From positions 1 to 38,224 of the forward strand of contig JAFGJL010000058.1 of NCBI GenBank assembly GCA_016929115.1: a stretch of 38,224 nt of DNA, given 5' to 3'. A program made the translations under genes and the position numbers. Shown here one piece after another: positions 29,917 through 37,200 of this stretch (positions are counted from its first letter, which is position 1; each line of letters starts with the position of its first letter). A model generated the notes under the pieces. The model saw only the letters and a program-made list of their open reading frames with translations. It was not told the DNA's origin and made no database searches. This DNA is from Candidatus Omnitrophota bacterium. GTDB lineage: Bacteria > Omnitrophota > Gorgyraeia > 2-01-FULL-45-10.

Positions 29917-30720
29917 ATGAGACGTAAAAAACGCTTAAAAACCTCCGGATATAAGATGTCCGCGCTTATTTTCCTGCTTATGGCGCTATGCGCCGCAAAT
30001 GTTTACGCGGAAACGGAAAAGCCGGGCTGGGCCCCTGACGTATCGGGCGGTGTGACCTTTGAGACAAAATATATCTGGAGGGGCCAGAATATAGTCGACG
30101 ACCCGGTCGTGCAACCCGAAGTATCAATAGGTAAGTATGGGCTCACCTTTTCCTATTGGGGCAACATAAGCACGGCGAGCTCACAGAGGAGATGGACCGA
30201 GCATGATTACGGGCTGGACTACACCTTCAATATCGGCCAGGCCAAAGAACTTCTTGGTATAGGTAAAGCGCAAAGACCGCGCCTCCTTGACCGGCTGGGG
30301 TTCTCGCTCGGCCACATATTCTACGTTTTTCCGGAATACAGCGGCAAGGATTTTAATTCCGAAGAGTTCTATTTCGGAGCATCGTATGATTGTTTCCTGC
30401 GGCCCTCGTTCAAGTGGTATGTAGATTACGCCAGGGGAGCCGGCTCATACCTGCAATTCGCCATCGGCCATGCTTTCGATCTGCAAAACGGCATGAGCCT
30501 TAAGGTGAACACTACACTGGCGTATAACGCCGGGCAGTGGGGATACGGCTATAAGTTCGCGCCGTTATTGCTCTCGGCCGAGTTTAGCGTGCCGCTATTC
30601 AGGTATTTCACGCTCACTCCGAATATAAACTATTCCGTGGCGCTGGACCGCGGCAGTGAGGAGGGCCTCGCGTACGGCTCGGAGTTTTACGGTGGAGTCA
30701 AGGTCTCGGCGGCTTTTTAA
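29917..30720 (+). CDS. TorF-family putative porin (Gcw_chp family)
   Basis: The 267-aa protein has a signal peptide (hydrophobic about 13-30, cleavage near VYA-ET). The beta-barrel domain begins with the family-typical DVSGGVTFETKYIWRGQN, then alternating amphipathic strands (LTFSYWGNIST, HDYGLDYTFNIG, FYFGASYDCF, KWYVDYARGAGSYLQF) and the C-terminal strand EFYGGVKVSAAF ending in Phe, as outer-membrane proteins do. It precedes amtB by 15 bp, so it probably passes ammonium or a related nitrogen compound through the outer membrane (inference from context). Confidence 0.85.
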   Translation: MRRKKRLKTSGYKMSALIFLLMALCAANVYAETEKPGWAPDVSGGVTFETKYIWRGQNIVDDPVVQPEVSIGKYGLTFSYWGNISTASSQRRWTEHDYGLDYTFNIGQAKELLGIGKAQRPRLLDRLGFSLGHIFYVFPEYSGKDFNSEEFYFGASYDCFLRPSFKWYVDYARGAGSYLQFAIGHAFDLQNGMSLKVNTTLAYNAGQWGYGYKFAPLLLSAEFSVPLFRYFTLTPNINYSVALDRGSEEGLAYGSEFYGGVKVSAAF

Positions 30721-30735
30721 ACAGGAGGTGGCAAG

Positions 30736-31971
30736 ATGATAAATTCAGGGGATGTCGCATGGATCCTGGTATCGGCGGCCCTTGTAATGATGATGACCGC
30801 GCCCGGGCTTGCGTTCTTCTACGGCGGCCTCGTGAGGAGGAAGAACGTCCTCGCGACGATGATGCAGTCGTTCTTCGTGCTGTGCCTGATAAGCATCCAA
30901 TGGATATTGTTCGGGTACAGCCTCGCCTTCGGTCCGGATAAGGGGCATTTCATAGGCAGCCTGGCGTGGCTGGGCCTTAAAGGCGTAGGCCTGGCGCCGA
31001 ACCCGGATTACGCGGCTACGATACCACACCTTCTCTTCATGGCCTACCAGATGATGTTCGCTATCATAACACCGGCCCTTATCACTGGGGCGTTTGCCGA
31101 GAGGATGAAGTTCTCGGCGTACGCGATCTTCGCGCTCGTCTGGGCCACGCTCGTTTACGATCCCGTATGCCACTGGGTCTGGGGCGTGGGAGGGTGGCTG
31201 CGGAACATGGGTGCGCTCGATTTCGCCGGCGGCACGGTCGTCCATGTCTCATCGGGCATATCGGCGCTCGTCTGCGCGCTATATTTAGGTAAGAGGCGGG
31301 GGTTCGGCAGAGAGCCGATGCCGCCGCACAACCTGCCGTTGACGATACTGGGCGCGGCGCTATTGTGGTTCGGATGGTTCGGCTTCAACGCAGGCAGCGC
31401 CCTGGCCGCTAACGAGCTTGCGGTGACAGCTTTCATCGCGACCAATACCGCTGCCGCCGCGGCAGCGCTTACCTGGATGTTCATAGAATGGAAGGCGATA
31501 GGGAAGCCGACGCTCCTCGGCGGAGCGACAGGCGCGGTCGCCGGCCTGGTCGCGATAACGCCCGCGGCAGGGTTTGTCTCGCCCGCGTCGGCCATCGCGA
31601 TAGGGATAATGGTGGGGGTCGTCTGTTATATGGCAGTGGCGGTCATCAAGCTCAAGCTGGCGTATGACGACAGCCTGGACGCGTTCGGGGTCCACGGGAT
31701 AGGAGGGACGCTCGGCGCGCTGGCGACAGGCCTGTTCGCGCAGAAGGCGATAAATCCGGCCGGAAGCGACGGGCTCCTGTTCGGGAACATGTCCCAGTTC
31801 GGGATACAACTTGCCGGCGTCCTGGTCACGATGGGGTATGCAGTCGTGATGACGCTTGTAATACTTAAAGCGATCGATATGACCGTGGGATTGCGCGTAA
31901 CAGACGAAGACGAGGTGGCCGGTCTTGACATAACGCAGCATGAAGAGAGCGCGTACACATTATTGGATTGA
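30736..31971 (+). CDS. amtB: Ammonium transporter AmtB
   Basis: The 411-aa integral membrane protein has about 11 transmembrane helices. Signatures are PGLAFFYGGLVRRKNVL, DFAGGTVVHVSSGISALV (first pore His), GALLWFGWFGFNAGSALAAN and DAFGVHGIGGTLGALATG (second pore His). It conducts ammonium across the inner membrane and is normally plugged by PII when nitrogen is sufficient. A PII gene follows after 92 bp, the classic amtB/glnK pairing in reversed order. The gap is filled by a heptamer inverted repeat. The ribosome binding site is AGGAGGTGG. Confidence 0.96.
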   Translation: MINSGDVAWILVSAALVMMMTAPGLAFFYGGLVRRKNVLATMMQSFFVLCLISIQWILFGYSLAFGPDKGHFIGSLAWLGLKGVGLAPNPDYAATIPHLLFMAYQMMFAIITPALITGAFAERMKFSAYAIFALVWATLVYDPVCHWVWGVGGWLRNMGALDFAGGTVVHVSSGISALVCALYLGKRRGFGREPMPPHNLPLTILGAALLWFGWFGFNAGSALAANELAVTAFIATNTAAAAAALTWMFIEWKAIGKPTLLGGATGAVAGLVAITPAAGFVSPASAIAIGIMVGVVCYMAVAVIKLKLAYDDSLDAFGVHGIGGTLGALATGLFAQKAINPAGSDGLLFGNMSQFGIQLAGVLVTMGYAVVMTLVILKAIDMTVGLRVTDEDEVAGLDITQHEESAYTLLD

Positions 31972-31975
31972 CGAA

Positions 31976-32045
31976 TAGCGTTTAGCGTAGAGCGTATAGC
32001 GTATAGAAAATACTATACGCTATCCGCTAAACGCTATACGCTAAG
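31976..32045. repeat. Heptamer inverted repeat C (TAGCGTA family)
   Basis: Left arm TAGCGTT TAGCGTA GAGCGTA TAGCGTA (31976-32003), AT-rich centre, right arm CTATACG CTATCCG CTAAACG CTATACG (32013-32040). It lies between amtB and the PII gene. The right arm is identical in its four units to that of element A 19 kb away. Confidence 0.87.
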
Positions 32046-32063
32046 ACATGGAGGATAAGGAAA

Positions 32064-32405
32064 ATGAAGCTGATCATAGCTATAATCCAGCCGCACAAAC
32101 TGGAGGACGTCCTGCAGGAACTTGACAAGGCCGAGATATACCTGAGGACCGTCTCGAGCGTCCTGGGTTGCGGCAGGCAAAAGGGGAGGACGCAAGTTTA
32201 CAGGGGAAGGAAGGAGACGGGCAACCTTCTAAAGAAAGTGCGGCTCGAGATAGCCGTTAATGAGCCGTATGTCGACCAGGCGGTAAAAGCGATCATAAAG
32301 GCCGCAAAGACCGGCGGGATAGGGGACGGAAAGATATTCGTCCTGGACCTGGCTGATTGCTACAGGATACGCACCGGAGAGACGGGTTCCGTGGCTATCG
32401 GCTGA
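32064..32405 (+). CDS. PII nitrogen-regulatory protein lacking the uridylylation Tyr
   Basis: The 113-aa protein aligns without gaps to GlnB/GlnK through the T-loop: [65 protein letters not shown]/2-oxoglutarate sites (GRQKG, TGxIGDGKIF, RIRTGE) are kept. T-loop residue 51, the Tyr uridylylated by GlnD in proteobacteria, is Glu here (Y46-R47-G48-R49-K50-E51). It should still sense ATP/ADP and 2-oxoglutarate and bind AmtB, but not be uridylylated. The gene symbol is left open because glnB and glnK cannot be separated. Confidence 0.93.
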   Translation: MKLIIAIIQPHKLEDVLQELDKAEIYLRTVSSVLGCGRQKGRTQVYRGRKETGNLLKKVRLEIAVNEPYVDQAVKAIIKAAKTGGIGDGKIFVLDLADCYRIRTGETGSVAIG

Positions 32406-32443
32406 GGTCCTTCGGATGCTCCTTTTTGTCGAATCCTCAGGAT

Positions 32444-32466
32444 CAAATTTTGCTTCGCAAAATTTG
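32444..32466. other. Perfect hairpin after the PII gene
   Basis: CAAATTTTGC (32444-32453), loop TTC, GCAAAATTTG (32457-32466). It abuts the GGTTACC element of the glnA promoter. With only GGTT after it, it is at best a weak terminator and might be a regulatory or palindromic repeat site. Confidence 0.6.
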
Positions 32467-32467
32467 G

Positions 32468-32497
32468 TTACCAAAATAAGCCGTTTTTTACTTATAT
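32468..32497 (+). promoter_or_regulatory. glnA promoter
   Basis: TTACCA (32468-32473), an 18-bp spacer and TTATAT (32492-32497). It shares GGTTACC and TTTTTTACTTAT with the promoter at 29805, at identical spacing. The start would be near 32504. Confidence 0.6.
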
Positions 32498-32508
32498 AGA
32501 CAGAAGCG

Positions 32509-32598
32509 CCGGAGTGTAACCGGAGCCGCACAGCGTTTGTGCAAGGCGGATTAAAACAAGGGTGTTTTAAGGCCGAGTGGCTTTAAAACACCTTTTTT
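32509..32598 (+). promoter_or_regulatory. glnA leader: candidate antiterminator hairpins and terminator
   Basis: Two small hairpins, CCGG-AGTGTAA-CCGG (32509-32523) and GCAC-AGCGTTT-GTGC (32528-32542), precede TTAAAAC-AAGGGT-GTTTTAA (32551-32570). All three loops start with A and have G at position 4. The third hairpin shares bases with the 5' arm of a strong terminator: 14-bp stem starting GGTGTTTTAAGGCC (32561-32574), loop GAGT, then TTTTTT (to 32598). Thus hairpin 3 and the terminator are mutually exclusive. This fits ANTAR-type antitermination of glnA; the match of hairpins 1 and 2 (7-nt loops) is looser. Confidence 0.52.
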
Positions 32599-32632
32599 AT
32601 TTGAAAGTCAGAACTTAACAAGGAGGCCTGAA

Positions 32633-33964
32633 ATGGCAAAGAGGACGAAGCAGGATATATTGAAGATGGTGAAGGAGAATGACGTAAAGTTCATCCGCCT
32701 GTGGTTCACCGATGTGTTGGGACAGGTCAAGAGTTTCGCGATCACGGACAAGGAACTGGAGGGGGCGCTTGATAACGGCATGGGGTTTGACGGTTCCTCC
32801 ATAACCGGATATCAGGCCATAGAGGAGTCCGACATGATCGCTATGCCGGACCCGGACACGTTCGCGATCCTTCCCTGGCGGCCGTCCGAGAAGGCCGTCG
32901 CGAGGATGATATGCGACGTGCTCAACCCGGACAAGACGCCGTATGAAGGCGATCCGCGGTATGTACTGAAGAGGGCGCTCGAAAGGGCGAAGAAGATGGG
33001 GTATGACCATTATTATGTGGGCCCGGAGCTGGAGTTCTTCTATTTCAAGGCGGATAGCGCTACCGAGGTCCTGGACAAGGGCGGATATTTCGACCTCACG
33101 ACGCTTGACGTCGCAAGCGACCTGAGGAGGGAGACGGTGCTGGCCCTCGAGAAGATGGGTGTAGACGTCGAGTATTCCCACCACGAGGTGGCGCCGTCCC
33201 AACACGAGGTCGATATGCGCTTCAAGGACGCCCTCGAGATGGCGGACAGCGTCATAACCTACAAGGTCGTGGTGAAGGAGATCGCCAGCAAGTTCGGTGT
33301 GTACGCCACATTCATGCCTAAGCCTATATTCGGAGAGAACGGCTCGGGCATGCATACCCACCAGTCCCTCTTTAGCGGGAAGAAGAACGTCTTCTACGAC
33401 GCGAAGAGCGAGGACTTCCTGTCGGATACGGCCCATAGTTATATAGCAGGCCTTTTGAAGCACGCCAAGGAGATATGCTCGATATTCGCGCAGACGACCA
33501 ATTCATATAAAAGGCTGGTGCCGGGATACGAGGCGCCCGTCTATATAGCGTGGAGCCGCAGGAACAGGAGCGCGCTTATACGCGTGCCGCTCTACTATCC
33601 GGGCAAGGAGATGGCTACGCGATGCGAATTCAGGGCATGCGATCCGGCCTGCAACCCGTACCTGACTTTCGCGGCAATGCTTCACGCCGGCCTGGACGGC
33701 ATAGAGAAGGGATATAAAGTGCCCAAGCCCATGGACCAGAACCTTTATCACCTCAGCGATGATGAGAGGAAGAAGAAGGGTATCGAGACGCTTCCGGACA
33801 GCCTGGGCCAGGCGATAACGGTAAGCGAGAACAGCGAGCTTGTAAAGAAGGTCCTCGGCGACCATATCTTCCCGAGGTTCATCTCGCTAAAGAAGAAGGA
33901 ATGGGACGATTACAGGATCAGGGTCCCGCAGTTCGAGCTGGAGAAATACCTTCCGGTCCTGTAA
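32633..33964 (+). CDS. glnA: Glutamine synthetase type I (GSI-alpha-like)
   Basis: The 443-aa enzyme has VKFIRLWFTDVLGQVKSF, GMGFDGSSITGYQ, the metal and ATP motifs GPELEFFYF, NGSGMHTHQSLF and the C-terminal RSALIRVPLY, CEFRACDPACNPYL. It makes glutamine from glutamate and ammonium with ATP. Length (443) and the segment around LYHLSDDERKKKGIETLP fit the short GSI-alpha type, which lacks the adenylylated Tyr region of enterobacterial GSI-beta; feedback control is therefore expected instead of GlnE. The ribosome binding site is AAGGAGG. The leader carries an attenuator. Confidence 0.96.
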   Translation: MAKRTKQDILKMVKENDVKFIRLWFTDVLGQVKSFAITDKELEGALDNGMGFDGSSITGYQAIEESDMIAMPDPDTFAILPWRPSEKAVARMICDVLNPDKTPYEGDPRYVLKRALERAKKMGYDHYYVGPELEFFYFKADSATEVLDKGGYFDLTTLDVASDLRRETVLALEKMGVDVEYSHHEVAPSQHEVDMRFKDALEMADSVITYKVVVKEIASKFGVYATFMPKPIFGENGSGMHTHQSLFSGKKNVFYDAKSEDFLSDTAHSYIAGLLKHAKEICSIFAQTTNSYKRLVPGYEAPVYIAWSRRNRSALIRVPLYYPGKEMATRCEFRACDPACNPYLTFAAMLHAGLDGIEKGYKVPKPMDQNLYHLSDDERKKKGIETLPDSLGQAITVSENSELVKKVLGDHIFPRFISLKKKEWDDYRIRVPQFELEKYLPVL

Positions 33965-33973
33965 CTGAAGTCG

Positions 33974-34018
33974 TTTGTACCCCCGTCGCTTTTCGAAGCG
34001 CGGGGGTACAAAAATTTT
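33974..34018 (+). terminator. Strong terminator after glnA
   Basis: TTTGTACCCCCG (33974-33985) pairs with CGGGGGTACAAA (34001-34012); the inner CGCTT-TTCG-AAGCG is a UUCG-capped stem. AATTTTT follows. Confidence 0.9.
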
Positions 34019-34053
34019 TGAATTCAAGTGCACAAAAAGCGGGCAGAGCCGAT

Positions 34054-34278
34054 ATGAACGATATATCCAATATCATAGACGATTACTTCTATACCGCCGA
34101 GAGGGAGCGGATATATGACTATATAATAAATGAGATAGAGAAGGTAGTCATAACAAAGGCCCTTGAGCGCTCATGCGGGAACCAGGTGGCCGCGGCCAGG
34201 ATGCTCGGGGTGCACCGAAACACGCTTAACAGCAAGATAAGGAAGTTGAATATCGATATAGGGAGATTCAAAAAGTGA
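34054..34278 (+). CDS. Fis-type DNA-binding protein (stand-alone NtrC C-terminal-like HTH)
   Basis: Start taken at ATG 34054; the longer frame runs through glnA and the terminator. The 74-aa protein is a helical dimerisation part (IIDDYFYTAERERIYDYIINEIEKVVITKALERS) followed by the Fis-family helix-turn-helix CGNQVAAARMLGVHRNTLNSKIRKLNI. It is like the DNA-binding domain of NtrC-type activators without receiver or AAA+ domains. Its place between glnA and gltB and the 4-bp overlap with gltB (GTGA) suggest a role in nitrogen-gene regulation or in local DNA architecture. A dedicated promoter was not identified. Confidence 0.83.
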   Translation: MNDISNIIDDYFYTAERERIYDYIINEIEKVVITKALERSCGNQVAAARMLGVHRNTLNSKIRKLNIDIGRFKK

Positions 34279-37200
34279 GACGCAAAGGCTTTCCTCATAA
34301 GCAGGGTTTATACGATCCGCGTTTCGAGCACGATTCTTGCGGCGTAGGGTTCGTGTGCGACGTGAGCGGCAAGCGGTCTCGCGGGATCGTGAGGAAAGGC
34401 ATCGAGGTGCTCGAGCGCTTAAGCCATCGCGGCGCGGTAGGCGCTGATCCGCAGACCGGCGACGGCGCCGGGATACTCATACAGATACCTCACAATTTTT
34501 TAGCCAGGGAATGCAAAAGAGCAGGCTTTAATCTGCCGGAGCCCTCCTTTTACGGGACAGGCCTCGTCTTCCTGCCGACCGAAGAAAAAGACAGGGGCTT
34601 GTGCCGCGATATATTCAGAAAGATCATCGAGGAGGAGGGGCAGCGCCTTCTGGGCTGGCGCGATGTGCCGGTTGACAGTTCGGTGATAGGCAAGGGCGCG
34701 AAATATACGATGCCATTCATGGCCCAGGTCTTCATAGGAAGGGGCGGCAATATCGGCGAGGGGCTTTACTTTGAGAGGAAGCTTTATGTCATCCGCAAAG
34801 AGGTTGAAAATGCCGTCAAGGCGTCTTCGGTCGGGCAGAGAACCCTGCCTGCCGGCAGGCAGGGTTCTTTTTATATAACGAACCTTTCATCCAGGACATT
34901 GAGCTATAAAGGGCTCCTCATGCCTTCCCAGTTAAGGGATTTCTTTCCTGACCTGAAGGACCCGGCCATGGAAAGCGCCCTCTGCCTGGTCCATTCCAGG
35001 TACAGCACCAACACGTTCCCCACATGGGACTTGGCGCAGCCTTTCCGCTTCCTCGCGCATAACGGCGAGATAAACACGCTTCGCGGCAACCTCAACTGGG
35101 TCAGCGCTAAAGAGAGGCTCCTCGCGAGCGAGCTCTTCGGCACGGATATAGACAAGCTGAAACCGGTCATCGTCAAGGGCGGAAGCGATTCGGCGGCTAT
35201 CGACAACGTATTTGAGCTGCTGGTCCTTTCCGGCAGGTCCCTGGAGCATGCCATGATGATGCTTATACCCGCGGCCTGGGAGCACGACAGGTCGATGGAT
35301 AAGGACCTGAAGGAATTCTATAAGTACCATGCCTGCCTCATGGAGCCGTGGGACGGGCCTGCCGCCATAGCCTTTACGGACGGCAGGAACGTAGGCGCCG
35401 TGCTGGACAGGAACGGCTTAAGGCCGGCCCGTTATATCGTGACAAAGGACGGTTTTGTAGTGATGGCTTCAGAGGTCGGAGTCCTTGATATAGAGCCGGA
35501 CCAGATAAAGGAATCGGGGCGGCTTGAGCCGGGCAAGATATTCTTCATAGACACCGAACAGGGCAGGATAGTGAATGACGCCGAGATCAAGAAGGGCGTA
35601 TCGGCGCGCTTCCCGTACGGTGAGTGGAACAGCTCAAACATGGTCGAGCTCGACAATCTTCCGGCCGGCATCGGCGGTAAGAGGCGGTCGGAGGATATGC
35701 TGCCCCCGCTGAAGGCGTTCGGCTATTCCAGGGAGGACCTCAAGGTCATCCTCAAGCCTATGGCCGAAGAGGGCAAAGAACCCGTCGGCTCTATGGGCAG
35801 CGATATCCCTCACGCGGTATTGTCAAAGAAACCGCAGCTCCTTTACAGCTATTTCAAGCAGCTTTTCGCCCAGGTGACAAACCCGGCCATAGACTCGATA
35901 CGCGAAAAGCTCGTGATGAGCCTTGAGAGTTTTATCGGGCCAGGGAAGAACATCCTCGAGGAGACGCCGGAGCATTGCCATAAGCTCATGGTCAGGGACC
36001 CGATATTGACCGACGAAGAGCTCGAGAAGATACGCGACATCAGCATGAACGGGTTCAGGGCGAAGACGATATATACCTTTTTTGACTCTGCCTCGGGCAG
36101 GGAAGGTTTTAAGCTGGCCCTCGAAAGGATGTGCTTCGAGGCGGAGTACGCCATAGAAAAGGGCTATTCCTTCATAATATTGAGCGACCGGGGCGCAGAC
36201 AAGAACAATATAGCCGTCCCGTCGCTCTTGGCCGTAAGCGCCGTCCACCAGCACCTTGTGAGAAAGACGATCCGTTCGCAGGTGGCGCTGGCCATAGAGA
36301 GCGCCGAACCGAGGGAAGTGCATCATTTCGCCCTGCTTTTCGGCTACGGCGCCGATTGCGTCAATCCCTATCTCGCCTACGAAGCCATAGGCTATCTCAT
36401 CAAGGAGAAAGAGATAGGCGTGGACCTCGAGAACGCGCTGAAGAATTACAAGAAGGCGCTGACCGACGGCATATTGAAGATATTGTCGAAGATGGGGATA
36501 TCCACCCTGAGAAGCTACCGCGGCGCGCAGATATTCGAGGCGCTGGGCCTGGACAGAGCCCTCATAGAGAAGTATTTTGGCGGCACCGTATCCAGGATAG
36601 GCGGTATCGGCATTGACGGCGTGGCGGATGAGGCGATCGAAAGGCATATGGCGGCATATCCGCAAAGAGGGGCCGAGAGCCCGTGCCTTGATAGCGGCGG
36701 GGTATACCAATGGAAGAGGGACGGGGAGCAGCATCTCTGGAACCCTGAAAGCATCGCGGCCCTGCAGGACGCCGCGCGCAACGGCGACTACGACCGGTAT
36801 AAAGAATTCGCGCGCATCATCAACGACCAATCCGCGGATCCCGTGACTTTGCGCAGCCTTCTAAAGTTCAAAAAGGCCGCGCCGGTCCCCCTCAGCGAAG
36901 TGGAGCCTGCCGAGAATATAATGAAACGCTTCGCTACCGGGGCTATGAGCTTCGGCTCTATAAGCAGGCCGGCGCATGAGACTATCGCTATCGCCATGAA
37001 CAGGATAGGCGGTAAGTCGAATACCGGTGAGGGCGGCGAAGACCCAGCGAGGTTCGTGGCCCTGCCCAACGGCGATTCGCGCAGGAGCGCCATAAAGCAG
37101 GTCGCTTCAGGCCGGTTCGGCGTCACTACGAATTACCTGGTCAACGCGGATGAGCTGCAGATAAAGATAGCCCAGGGCGCAAAGCCCGGCGAGGGCGGAC

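Noticed and set aside
34839-34875. Terminator inside gltB
   Set aside because: Although the palindrome is followed by Ts, the reading frame runs on intact into conserved GltB sequence.
35823-36830. 335-codon - strand frame opposite gltB
   Set aside because: gltB is continuous and conserved on the + strand; the antisense product matches no family pattern.
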